From assembly GCA_963678445.1 (NCBI GenBank), contig OY782877.1:62001-126000 (forward strand): a stretch of 64,000 nt of DNA. Reading direction: 5' to 3'. Positions 1 through 7,539 of this stretch are shown here, piece by piece; position 1 is the first letter of the stretch, and every line of letters begins with the position of its first letter. The stretch comes from G963678445 sp963678445. GTDB lineage: Bacteria; Hydrogenedentota; Hydrogenedentia; Hydrogenedentales; G963678445. A model generated the notes under the pieces. That model had not been told where the DNA came from. It ran no database searches and was given only the letters and a program-made list of their open reading frames with translations. A program made the position numbers and the translations under genes.

Positions 1-396
1 CAAATGCTGCGCATCACCAAAGAGCGATGCGACCCGGTGAGATACACCTTGTGCTTGCGCCGCTTCCTGGAAGTAGCGAAATGCATAGGGGTTGATGTCG
101 ATGTTCACCCAGTAGAACTCGGTGCGTTTGCAAAGCTCCAGAATCAGCTTCCCCGGACCGCTACCGATGTCCACCCCAATCCCCTGACCTTTCTCAAGAT
201 TAAAATCGTGCACCAATTGCTCGGCAAGGGGTGCATACACCGGTGCAAGGTGTCCCTTTTCACTCTGAGCCATTTGGGCCGCATCTTCCTGGGTAAATGC
301 TTTCGTATCGGGATATTGGCGCACCTCAGAAAAGGCCGACGGTAGAAATAGAAAAAAAAGTAACGTTACAAGTTTCACTCTTGAGTATGTTGACAT
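1..396 (-). CDS. Secreted class I SAM-dependent methyltransferase (partial, runs off left edge)
   Basis: Only the first 132 codons are inside the window; the gene continues past base 1. The ATG at 396 is preceded by a GAAAGGA ribosome site about eight bases upstream. Residues 8-23 form a short hydrophobic stretch that looks like a signal peptide or membrane anchor, so the protein probably acts outside the cytoplasm or at the membrane. A Rossmann methyltransferase core follows: motif I VDIGSGPGK (residues 75-83) and a motif II acid in NIDINPY (98-104). The family binds S-adenosylmethionine; the acceptor cannot be told from this fragment. An exported methyltransferase is unusual because SAM is cytosolic, so the hydrophobic segment may be an anchor facing the cytoplasm. 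The gene lies downstream of iorAB on the same strand but is separated from it by a terminator. Confidence 0.75.
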   Translation of the reverse strand, partial: MSTYSRVKLVTLLFFLFLPSAFSEVRQYPDTKAFTQEDAAQMAQSEKGHLAPVYAPLAEQLVHDFNLEKGQGIGVDIGSGPGKLILELCKRTEFYWVNIDINPYAFRYFQEAAQAQGVSHRVASLFGDAQHL

Positions 397-424
397 ATTG
401 AAGTCCTTTCTACCGTTTTCAAAA

Positions 425-464
425 AAACGGGGAAAGCGGCATAAAATACCGTATTTCCCCGTTT
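425..464 (-). terminator. Intrinsic terminator of the iorAB operon
   Basis: Arms AAACGGGGAAA (425-435) and TTTCCCCGTTT (454-464) are perfect reverse complements. On the minus strand the stem is followed by a run of T (the A-run at 421-427). It lies just after the iorB stop. Confidence 0.8.
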
Positions 465-480
465 GGGTTATAAGAGGCGT

Positions 481-1011
481 TTATTTGCTACGCAATGTTC
501 TTCCATAGGCAAAAACATTGGCATTTTGTTCATGAACACTCTTTTTCAAATTGGCAAAAATGGCTTCTAACCAGTATTCTTCTGCGATGTCGAAATAGGT
601 GCTCATCAACCCCAGAAGGCAGACATTGAAATTACGCTGATTCACAGGCGTATCGTCCAAGTCATTCAACTTGGTTAAATCGGTTTCGTCTTCTCCCAGT
701 AGAATAGCAGGTGTAATGAGTACACCGCTTTCCTTATTCAGGTGATGCCGATTATTCTCCACCTGTGTAGGATGCAGCACCAACAAAAAATCGGCTTGTC
801 CTTCGGGCACCATCGGACTAAGCACTTTTTTGCCAAAGCGCACATCGCTGGACACGGAACCACCACGTTGGCTCATGCCGTGTATTTCACTTTTCTTCAC
901 GTCATAGCCGGCACGGAAGGCGGCCTCGGAAAGGATGTCGGAAACGCGAATAGCGCCTTGACCGCCCAAGCCGGCAATCACTACATTGGTTACTGAATTG
1001 TTATTCTGCAT
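481..1011 (-). CDS. iorB: Indolepyruvate ferredoxin oxidoreductase, beta subunit
   Basis: This 176-residue protein is the small subunit of the enzyme that oxidatively decarboxylates aryl-pyruvates (transamination products of Trp, Phe and Tyr) to aryl-acetyl-CoA with ferredoxin as acceptor. It carries the gamma-domain hallmarks of 2-oxoacid:ferredoxin oxidoreductases: GLGGQGAIRVSDIL near the N-terminus and MSQRGGSVSS about 35 residues later. I chose the ATG at 1011, preceded by GCGGAAG, over an upstream in-frame start that would lie deeper inside iorA. The gene overlaps the 3' end of iorA by 11 bases, so the two are probably translationally coupled. A strong terminator follows. Confidence 0.9.
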   Translation of the reverse strand: MQNNNSVTNVVIAGLGGQGAIRVSDILSEAAFRAGYDVKKSEIHGMSQRGGSVSSDVRFGKKVLSPMVPEGQADFLLVLHPTQVENNRHHLNKESGVLITPAILLGEDETDLTKLNDLDDTPVNQRNFNVCLLGLMSTYFDIAEEYWLEAIFANLKKSVHEQNANVFAYGRTLRSK

Positions 1012-2593
1012 TGCATTCTTCCGCTGCCTGTTCGTACATGGCGATTTTGGGAGCCGCAAGCGCGCACGGCCGCCGCATGATAATCAAAGAAAGTTCATTT
1101 TTCCCCAGCGCTTCGGTCAACGCCGCATCCAGTTGCGGCGGTCGGGAAACAACTTGCACGTTGTTAATGCCCATGGCGCGTGCCACATCTTCAAAGCAGA
1201 ACTTGTGCGTAGGCTGGTGGTCCAGCTTGCGTCCTGTACCCGGATGTTCCTGCATCCCCGTCATGGCTGTTGTGCCATTGTCGAGGATGACGACGATATG
1301 CCCGGTTTCCGGCGGATTGTAAACCATTTCAGCCAAGCCGGTCAGCCCACTGTGCATAAAGGTACTGTCGCCGATAACGCTAACCACGCGCCGTGCTTCG
1401 TCTTCGGGTAAGGTATGGCGGAGTCCCAGTCCTACGGTGATGCTGGCGCCCATGCATACGCAGGTATCCATTACTTCAAAGGGAGGCAGTACGCTCAGGG
1501 TGTAACAACCGATATCTCCCGCTACAATGCAGCCGTGTTTTTTAAGTACTGCGAAAGAAGCGCGGTGGGGACAGCCCGTACAAAGTTGTGGGGGTTTGCC
1601 CTTGGGTGGAGCCGCTTCGGGGGAGGTGTCATTATTCAGGATACGTATCACACGATTGACGCTCAACTCCCCAAAACGGTACATCTCCGGCTTGCCTTCC
1701 ACCTCGATACCAGCGTGGCGGAGTTGCTCCACAAGGAAAGGGTCGCCTTCTTCGATTACAACACAGCGATCAACGCCTGCTGCAAATGCGCGAATGGTAT
1801 CAAGCGGTAACGGATGGGTCATTCCGATCTTCAGGATGCTGGCCTCAGGGGCGGCTTCGTGTGCATGGGTATATGAAACGCCAGAGGTAATGATACCCAC
1901 GGCCTTGTCCCCTTCTACACAGACATTCAGGTCAGATTTTTCATTCCACTGCTGAATCTGCGTCAGTTTATCACGCAGACGCCGGTGAGCAAGGCGCGCA
2001 TAGGCCGGAATCATCACCCGTGTTTTTGTATCGGCTACGAAATGGGTTTCTAATGCAGGCAAAGGCGTTTCAAGGGGGTGCACAATGCTCTTCGAATGAC
2101 AAACGCGTGTCGTCATGCGCAACATCACCGGCACACTCTGCTCGTGCGAAATTTCCATAGCGCGCAACGTCATATCATAGGCTTCCTGCGAGTCCGCAGG
2201 TTCAAGGCACACAATACCTGCCGCCAATGCATAACGCCGGTTGTCCTGCTCATTTTGGCTGGAATGCATACCGGGGTCGTCCGCGGAAACCAGTACCAAT
2301 GCACCGCTCACTCCAATATAGGCCAATGTAAACAAGGGATCGGCTGCTACGTTTACCCCTACATGCTTCATGGTGACCAAGGTGCGTGCACCGGAAAAAG
2401 CAGCACCGATACCTACTTCAAGCGCTACCTTTTCATTAGGCGCCCATTGCGCCTTCCCACCGAGTTCAGAGAAGTTCTCAAGGATTTCAGTGGAAGGTGT
2501 ACCCGGATACCCCACCCCCAATTGGATTTGGGCATGTCGCGCCGCCAGCGCAATGGCCTCATTTCCACTCAACAGCTGTTTAGATTCACTCAT
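1001..2593 (-). CDS. iorA: Indolepyruvate ferredoxin oxidoreductase, alpha subunit (no C-terminal ferredoxin domain)
   Basis: This is the large, thiamine-diphosphate-binding subunit partnering IorB. The N-terminal pyrimidine-binding half starts SGNEAIALAARHAQIQ and continues GYPGTPSTEILE. The C-terminal TPP half has LCTGCPHRASF, GDIGCYTL and CMGASITVGLG. The ATG at 2593 follows GGGAG and fits the family start; an in-frame extension to 2701 is not needed. The protein is 530 residues, whereas archaeal IorA is about 100 longer because it ends in a two-cluster ferredoxin domain. Here the chain stops about 20 residues after RRPCAL, without the CxxCxxC clusters. No shifted frame restores them, because iorB begins immediately. 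Confidence 0.9.
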   Translation of the reverse strand: MSESKQLLSGNEAIALAARHAQIQLGVGYPGTPSTEILENFSELGGKAQWAPNEKVALEVGIGAAFSGARTLVTMKHVGVNVAADPLFTLAYIGVSGALVLVSADDPGMHSSQNEQDNRRYALAAGIVCLEPADSQEAYDMTLRAMEISHEQSVPVMLRMTTRVCHSKSIVHPLETPLPALETHFVADTKTRVMIPAYARLAHRRLRDKLTQIQQWNEKSDLNVCVEGDKAVGIITSGVSYTHAHEAAPEASILKIGMTHPLPLDTIRAFAAGVDRCVVIEEGDPFLVEQLRHAGIEVEGKPEMYRFGELSVNRVIRILNNDTSPEAAPPKGKPPQLCTGCPHRASFAVLKKHGCIVAGDIGCYTLSVLPPFEVMDTCVCMGASITVGLGLRHTLPEDEARRVVSVIGDSTFMHSGLTGLAEMVYNPPETGHIVVILDNGTTAMTGMQEHPGTGRKLDHQPTHKFCFEDVARAMGINNVQVVSRPPQLDAALTEALGKNELSLIIMRRPCALAAPKIAMYEQAAEECNAE

Positions 2594-2894
2594 CGTGTTC
2601 GTCACTCCCGGTTGTATCTTCCCGTAGGATTTGCAGACAAGAGCAGCGCGCATATCCAGATACAGTTCCAGCGCAAACGCAGTTCTCTTGTTGGGTTTCA
2701 AAAAGGTATCAAAAATTCAGCGCTCATTCAAACTTAAACATGCCGAATGGCAAGCAAAAATCCAGAAAATGTCCAAAAACATTGCCCTATACTCTTCGTG
2801 GCGGCACAGATAGGGCAACGATCTATCGTAAGAAACAGAGCAATTCGTGTGTCTTTTTTTTGAAAACTTCGGGAATACCCATCGGGGAAAAAGC

Positions 2895-3890
2895 TCAACG
2901 AATCCGGGCCTCTTCGCCACTTTGCCACATATCGGCATTGCTTCCCAATGCCTGTTTGAGTGGCCAGGTCATTTCATTAAGCTGCGCCAACGCCGCCGGC
3001 CCCAAATCCAGGTCGGCCGCCTGCAGATTACGCTGTAGCTGCTCAGGCTTACGCGCTCCCACTATCGCCGAGGTCACTCCGGGCTGCGCCAGCACCCAAC
3101 ACAAGCTCACCGTGGCAAAGGGAATGCCAATGGCCTCCGAAAAGGCTTTAAGATGCCCCACCGTCCGCATCAACTCCCGTTCACAGCCCGCTTCACTGTG
3201 ACGCACCCCCTCACGCGTATTTGAAAAATGACGTGTGCGACGGCGTAATAACGGAATATCATCAACATCCAGCCAGCGTCCGGTCAACAGGCCCTGCATC
3301 AACGGCATGTAGGACAAAACACCTACGTCACGACGTCGACATAACGGTAGAATTTCATATTCAATTGCGCGATAGAGCGCGTTATATCCCAATTGATTCG
3401 AAACAGTCCCTCCCCCTTCCAACCAAGTCGTCAAATCCTCCTTCCCAAAATTTGACACCCCCACATGACGAATTTTCCCCTCCTCCTGCAGCCGCTTCAA
3501 CGTGCCGTATGTTTCCTCAAAAGGTATTTCGCGCGACGGCCAATGCACCTGATACAAATCGATATAGTCCGTGTTCAAACGGGTTAAACTCGCTTCGCAT
3601 GCAGCACGTAACGCATTGGGAGAACAATTCTGTGGCGCTACTTTCGAGGCGATAAACACCTGCTCTCGTTTTCCTGCCAACGCTTTCCCCAATATCTCCT
3701 CCGAGGCCCCATCGCCATACATCTCGGCCGTATCAAAAAGGTTGATCCCCCCATCAATCGCGGCCTGCACCGTCGCTGTCGCATCCGTCTGCACATCCTC
3801 GCCCCAATAATCCGGATCACCCAGCTGCCATGCGCCAAAGGCTAACACAGAAACACGTAACCCGCTATCACCTAGCATTCTATATTTCAT
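2895..3890 (-). CDS. Aldo/keto reductase
   Basis: A 331-residue TIM-barrel NAD(P)H oxidoreductase. The start MKYRMLGDSGLRVS is typical of the family. The catalytic tetrad is visible: Asp and Tyr in FDTAEMYG, Lys in ASKV, and His in YQVHWP. A cofactor-binding signature VGVSNFG and a C-terminal SAIVGARKPEQL also fit. It reduces carbonyls to alcohols, but the substrate cannot be inferred. It is transcribed away from the Trm112-like gene upstream, across a gap holding an inverted repeat, a terminator and a dispersed repeat, so it is probably its own unit. The 300 bases between its stop and iorA (2594-2894) hold no gene I can support. Confidence 0.88.
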   Translation of the reverse strand: MKYRMLGDSGLRVSVLAFGAWQLGDPDYWGEDVQTDATATVQAAIDGGINLFDTAEMYGDGASEEILGKALAGKREQVFIASKVAPQNCSPNALRAACEASLTRLNTDYIDLYQVHWPSREIPFEETYGTLKRLQEEGKIRHVGVSNFGKEDLTTWLEGGGTVSNQLGYNALYRAIEYEILPLCRRRDVGVLSYMPLMQGLLTGRWLDVDDIPLLRRRTRHFSNTREGVRHSEAGCERELMRTVGHLKAFSEAIGIPFATVSLCWVLAQPGVTSAIVGARKPEQLQRNLQAADLDLGPAALAQLNEMTWPLKQALGSNADMWQSGEEARIR

Positions 3891-3906
3891 GTCACGTCAC
3901 CCTCGC

Positions 3907-3938
3907 ATACATTTATCACAAATATTGTCAAAATGTAT
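3907..3938. promoter_or_regulatory. Inverted repeat upstream of the aldo/keto reductase (possible operator)
   Basis: ATACATTT (3907-3914) and AAATGTAT (3931-3938) are perfect inverted arms 17-48 bases upstream of the ATG at 3890. On the minus strand a TTGACA hexamer (complement of 3926-3931) overlaps the distal arm and could be a -35 box. No convincing -10 was found. It may be a repressor site. Confidence 0.35.
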
Positions 3939-4094
3939 ATAACCGTTTCTTCACACGCCTTCCCAAGCTTTCTGATTACTCATTATGCCATTAGTTGACA
4001 GGAAATTGCATAAACTTACTACTCTGTTTTTTGAGGAGTGTCCCGATGCGCCGTGTGAAGGAAGCGCCGTGTTATCTAAGCTAGCCGGTGAAAA

Positions 4095-4147
4095 TATAAA
4101 GCCCCCATTTTTTCTACGATATTACGAGAAAAAATGGGGGCTTTATA
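4095..4147. terminator. 21-bp perfect hairpin, bidirectional terminator
   Basis: The arms at 4095-4115 and 4127-4147 are perfect 21-base complements around an 11-base loop. The stem carries GCCCCC/GGGGGC and A/T tracts on both sides. It lies downstream of the minus-strand Trm112-like gene. Its right arm ends exactly where the dispersed repeat at 4148 begins. Confidence 0.75.
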
Positions 4148-4245
4148 GTGACTTAAATTTCAAGAGTTGTCATAAAAAACGAAGTCTTATTTCGGTCAAG
4201 AATGGCAAGGACCCTATTTCCTGGGGTTTCCTTGGCCACCTTATG
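4148..4245 (+). repeat. Dispersed hairpin repeat, copy A
   Basis: It begins GTGACTTAAAT and continues AGTTGTCATAAAAAACGAAG, the CGAAGT/ATTTCG stem and GGCAAGGACC, ending in CTTGGCCACCTTA. It has the same order of blocks as the copies at 5.27, 39.24 and 53.03 kb. The terminal hairpin is degenerate here. TTAT(A) before and TTAT(G) after could be a target duplication. Confidence 0.75.
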
Positions 4246-4271
4246 AAATAATGCAACGTTACTAGAAAACG

Positions 4272-4529
4272 CTATTGCAACTGTTCCAACGCCACCGCTT
4301 CGTCGATCAACATAATGGGAATATTGTCCCGAATCAGATAGCAATACACGCCATCTTCACGGATCAGCGCCCCCTCTATCTTCTCTTCAACAAGGTCACC
4401 CGCACGATTCTTTAAGGTACCGGCCTCAATGGCCTCATTCAATTTTGTCACCAACGTCTCATCCGCCATTGTAACCGGCGTTTTATCCTCGGGACAGACC
4501 AGGATATTCAACAGTTCTTGATCCACCAT
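4272..4529 (-). CDS. Trm112-like / UPF0434 family small protein
   Basis: This 85-residue protein matches the Trm112/UPF0434 pattern: LLNILVCPEDKTPV at the N-terminus and YCYLIRDNIPIMLIDEA at the C-terminus. Eukaryotic Trm112 is a zinc-binding activator of methyltransferases; bacterial members are poorly characterised. Only the first Cys of the usual CPxC pair is present, and the second pair is missing, so zinc binding is doubtful. The middle (residues 23-60) is longer and more acidic than in short family members. GGGAGGAAC lies about ten bases upstream of the ATG. It appears monocistronic. Confidence 0.75.
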   Translation of the reverse strand: MVDQELLNILVCPEDKTPVTMADETLVTKLNEAIEAGTLKNRAGDLVEEKIEGALIREDGVYCYLIRDNIPIMLIDEAVALEQLQ

Positions 4530-4585
4530 AACGGCGTTCCTCCCTAAAATTCAAAAAGAGCAATGAAATATAGCTTTTTTGCTGG

Positions 4586-4744
4586 TCAGCATTCTTTAAT
4601 CTTATTGTAGCCGATACACATCGCCAGTCCAAGCAAAACAATCAAACAGAGCAGCGATCCTAAGACAGGTGGCCAGCGCCCCCCGATGATATCGATGCTT
4701 TTTCCGTCCTGACCATAGCAAGGTTTTGTTTTGTAGGACAGCGT
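4586..4744 (-). other. Open frame without a start codon, encoding a membrane segment (possible gene remnant)
   Basis: Reading minus from just after an in-frame TAA (4745-4747), the frame gives GGRWPPVLGSLLCLIVLLG, then AMCIGYNKIKEC and TGA at 4586-4588. The hydrophobic run followed by a charged end reads like a real protein tail. No ATG, GTG or TTG lies in the first part, and no ribosome site is visible. It may be the 3' remnant of a lost gene or may start at a non-standard codon. The rest of the 4530-4865 gap holds only the rpmB terminator. Confidence 0.25.
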
Positions 4745-4791
4745 TTAGTTTTAACGCACCAATATTTTATAAAACGAGCTCATAACAAAAA

Positions 4792-4827
4792 AATCCGGTG
4801 AAACGCTGGATAGCATTTCACCGGATT
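4792..4827 (-). terminator. Intrinsic terminator of rpmB
   Basis: AATCCGGTGAAA (4792-4803) pairs perfectly with TTTCACCGGATT (4816-4827). On the minus strand the stem is followed by a T-run. It lies 39 bases after the rpmB stop. Confidence 0.85.
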
Positions 4828-4865
4828 AATTATCGGCTTCAAATAGCGGCGAAACCAAACAACAA

Positions 4866-5129
4866 TCAGGCGACAGCGCCTTTACGCTGACAGCCACGCG
4901 GTGCCTTTTTGAATTTGCCCGCTTTGATGTATCGCGCACACACTTTGATTTTGCGTACCCGACCATTTTCATCCATAATACGGATGGTCTGCAGATTGGG
5001 TTTCCAACGACGCTTGGAAATACCGGTTACATTCTGCCCGATACCGCCTTCGCGTTTGGCTTTACCGCGCCGCACCACTCGGTTTCCAATACGGGGGCGT
5101 TTACCGCTATATTCACATACTCTAGCCAT
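4866..5129 (-). CDS. rpmB: 50S ribosomal protein L28
   Basis: This 87-residue basic protein begins MARVCEYSGKRPRIGN, the L28 signature, and contains KRRWKPNLQTIRI and a basic C-terminal tail. It is longer than the 78-residue E. coli protein because of an internal block RRGKAKREGGIGQNVTGIS, of the kind seen in Thermus-type L28, so the extra length is not anomalous. L28 sits in the large ribosomal subunit near the exit-site region. AGGAGAG lies just upstream of the ATG. The gene stands alone, with its own terminator; rpmG is not next to it as it is in many proteobacteria. Confidence 0.93.
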   Translation of the reverse strand: MARVCEYSGKRPRIGNRVVRRGKAKREGGIGQNVTGISKRRWKPNLQTIRIMDENGRVRKIKVCARYIKAGKFKKAPRGCQRKGAVA

Positions 5130-5273
5130 GATTCTCTCCTAATCTATCTATTGGGTTTCGCCTGCAAGGCGTGCTATACTACGCAACGAGCCGGAACTAT
5201 AGCACATGTCTGGCGTGATTTCAAGTCGTTTCCATCGGAACTCTTTTGTAGGAAAAGACTTTGCTCGATTTTA

Positions 5274-5373
5274 GTGACTGAAATCTGAGAAGTTGTCATA
5301 AAAAACGAAATTTTATTTCGCTCAGGGATGGTAAGGACTATAACCTCTTGCTTGCGGTCGCTGGACCGCTTTA
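5274..5373 (+). repeat. Dispersed hairpin repeat, copy B (near-complete)
   Basis: This is a good reference copy. It starts GTGACTGAAATCTGAGAAG, then TTGTCATAAAAAA, a CGAAAT/ATTTCG stem, CAGGGATGGTAAGGAC, and the terminal hairpin GCGGTC-GCTG-GACCGC (5354-5369) followed by TTTAG. TTTTA precedes it and TTTAG follows it. It lies between rpmB and the lipoprotein gene; 5130-5480 holds nothing else I can support. Confidence 0.85.
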
Positions 5374-5480
5374 GCCTGTTTCTGAATACTGCATTGTTCA
5401 AAAATGTACTGGGCATAGGTACTTGTACCTAGTACAAATTAGGTCGGTCCTGTTAAATACAGATCAGGTTGGATACGATA

Positions 5481-6389
5481 ATGCACCGAACAACTACCTT
5501 TCCATCTATTCCTTTAAAATCCCCCCTCCCCTCCCTTGGGTGGGGGATTTATCTGCTCGCTTTATGTTTTGTACTTATGCCAGGATGTGCGCATTTGGGT
5601 ACTCGGCTGGTGCTGGAACCGCCACCGGAGAATGCGCCACCAGTAGCGGAAATCCTAGCCGATTTGGCTGCCAACGATGCTGCTATTGCGCAATTTAAGG
5701 CCCGTGGCGATTTTATCCTGAAAACGCCGGAATTGGACACGGTGTACTGGCTGCCGACAAGCGATATTTACTATCAAGATCCCGGTCGACTCTTTGTAAA
5801 GGGACGCAAGCATGCCCATAATGTGCTTATGCTACGGTGTGAGGGAGAAAAGTTTCTTATCGAGCTCCCACTGCGCAAAGAGTATATTTATCGACGCGAG
5901 GGCCATCAGTTTGCGGAGTTGGCCACCAAGGTCTCGCCTGCGGATATTGCCCAGGAATTATTCCTGCCCGAGGATTGGGCCGCATTAACGACGAAGCAGG
6001 TGCGGGTTTCGGAGGTGGATGAGACGCAGCAGACGGTTTCTATCGAAATATATCAAGGCAAACGCCCTTACCGCTTGTATCGCCGACTTACGCTCCAGGG
6101 ACCGCCGTGGCGGGTACTGCGTGCGGAGTTGCTGTCCCCGGAAACCCAGGAGGTGCTTGCTGTCACGACAAAGACGGACTATCATCTGCAAAATGATATT
6201 CGCTTTGCCAGTCAGATTGAGTCGACTTTTCCGGGACAAGACGCTTATATGCAGTATAAAATGCGTTGGTTTAAGGTAAATGAGCCGTTGGATATGGAAT
6301 GGGTCGATATTGAAAGCCGCCGTCAGCAGTTGGAAGTGAAGGGCTATAAGGAAATTGAAGCGGAAGTGCCTGTTGAGGATACAAAATGA
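5481..6389 (+). CDS. Outer-membrane-type lipoprotein of unknown function
   Basis: A 302-residue protein with a long N-terminal export signal ending in a lipobox-like LMPGC, after which a Pro/Glu-rich linker leads to a soluble domain. That domain consists of alternating short strands (FILKTPELDTVYWL, LFVKGRKHAHNVLML), which suggests a LolA/LppM-like beta-rich fold, but I do not recognise the family. A TTG at 5469 is in frame; the ATG at 5481 is preferred, though neither has a good ribosome site. The stop overlaps the rlmN start (ATGA at 6386-6389), so the two form an operon. Confidence 0.7.
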   Translation: MHRTTTFPSIPLKSPLPSLGWGIYLLALCFVLMPGCAHLGTRLVLEPPPENAPPVAEILADLAANDAAIAQFKARGDFILKTPELDTVYWLPTSDIYYQDPGRLFVKGRKHAHNVLMLRCEGEKFLIELPLRKEYIYRREGHQFAELATKVSPADIAQELFLPEDWAALTTKQVRVSEVDETQQTVSIEIYQGKRPYRLYRRLTLQGPPWRVLRAELLSPETQEVLAVTTKTDYHLQNDIRFASQIESTFPGQDAYMQYKMRWFKVNEPLDMEWVDIESRRQQLEVKGYKEIEAEVPVEDTK

Positions 6390-7423
6390 CAAAACCGGTG
6401 TTATCGGGACTTTTCCCAGAAGAAATTGCGACGGCACTTCAGTTGAAGAAGTATCAGGGTACGCAACTTTTTGAGTGGATTCAGCAGAAACGGGTCCTTG
6501 ATGTGTCGGCCATGACGAATCTCTCTAAGGGACTGCGCACACAATTACCCGATATGTGTCATATCACGCGGCTGAAACCGGTAGAGGTGCGCATCTCTTC
6601 GACAACGGGGACGAAAAAAGCCTTGTTTCGCTTGCATGACGGTGAAACCGTCGAATCTGTGTTGATCCGGGATCGCGACCGTATCACGATATGCGTATCA
6701 TCACAGGTCGGCTGCGCGTTGCAGTGTGCGTTTTGCGCTACAGGGCAGGCGGGTTTTACACGAAACCTTTCAACCGATGAGATCGCAGAACAAATCCTGT
6801 TCTTGCTTCAGGGGGAAACGCTGGCAGAACGCACCCCCAATATTGTCTATATGGGCATGGGTGAACCGTTGCGCAATTACGATGCGGTGATGCGCAGTAT
6901 CCGTTTGCTGATGCATGCGCGGGGCCTGCATATCGGCGCACGCAAGATAACCCTCTCCACTGTGGGAGATGTAAAACGTTTACAACAATTCATCCTGGAA
7001 GATTGGCAGGTCAGACTGAGTGTTTCCCTGCACGCTGCCAATGACACCCTGCGTGATCGTCTGGCGCCGGTCAACCGCCGTTATCCACTTGCGGTATTAA
7101 AGAAGGCGTTACAGGAATACATCGACAAAACGGGACGCCAAATCACGCTGGAGTGGACCTTGCTGAATAAGGTCAATGATGGAGCGAAGGACGTCAAAGA
7201 GCTGTTTCATTTCCTCGCCGGGTTGCGGGCAAGCGTGAATCTCATCCCCTGGAATCCTGTCGCGGGACTTCCCTATACCCCCTCCCCCTCATCGCAATGC
7301 ACCTGGTTTATGCAGCAATTGCAAGAGGCCGGAATCACCGCCACGTTGCGGCAAGAAAAAGGACAGGATATCGAAGCCGCTTGTGGACAATTACGCCGTA
7401 TTCATGGCGAAAAGCCTGCTTAA
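6386..7423 (+). CDS. rlmN: 23S rRNA (adenine2503-C2)-methyltransferase / tRNA A37 methyltransferase
   Basis: This 345-residue radical-SAM methyltransferase methylates C2 of A2503 in 23S rRNA, and in many bacteria A37 of some tRNAs. The cluster motif is visible as CALQCAFCATGQAGF (CxxxCxxC). The C-terminal AACGQLR carries the catalytic resolving Cys, and MGMGEPL and the LSVSLHA region are typical. The length is normal. It overlaps the lipoprotein gene by four bases. The 116 bases after its stop contain no gene. Confidence 0.95.
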   Translation: MTKPVLSGLFPEEIATALQLKKYQGTQLFEWIQQKRVLDVSAMTNLSKGLRTQLPDMCHITRLKPVEVRISSTTGTKKALFRLHDGETVESVLIRDRDRITICVSSQVGCALQCAFCATGQAGFTRNLSTDEIAEQILFLLQGETLAERTPNIVYMGMGEPLRNYDAVMRSIRLLMHARGLHIGARKITLSTVGDVKRLQQFILEDWQVRLSVSLHAANDTLRDRLAPVNRRYPLAVLKKALQEYIDKTGRQITLEWTLLNKVNDGAKDVKELFHFLAGLRASVNLIPWNPVAGLPYTPSPSSQCTWFMQQLQEAGITATLRQEKGQDIEAACGQLRRIHGEKPA

Positions 7424-7539
7424 TTATGCATTAAGCTTAAAGTAGCCGTGCGACAACCGGACTTTGCTGTCGCTTACTTCAACATGCTATGCTTGCTTCT
7501 TATTTTTTACGCTAACTTTGCCAATCTAAGGGAATTTCC

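Noticed and set aside
3985..4251. Plus-strand open frame of 88 codons
   Set aside because: It runs through a terminator hairpin and repeat copy A; a coding role is very unlikely.
5174..5416. Minus-strand open frame of 80 codons upstream of rpmB
   Set aside because: It is largely made of repeat copy B read on the other strand and has no ribosome site.
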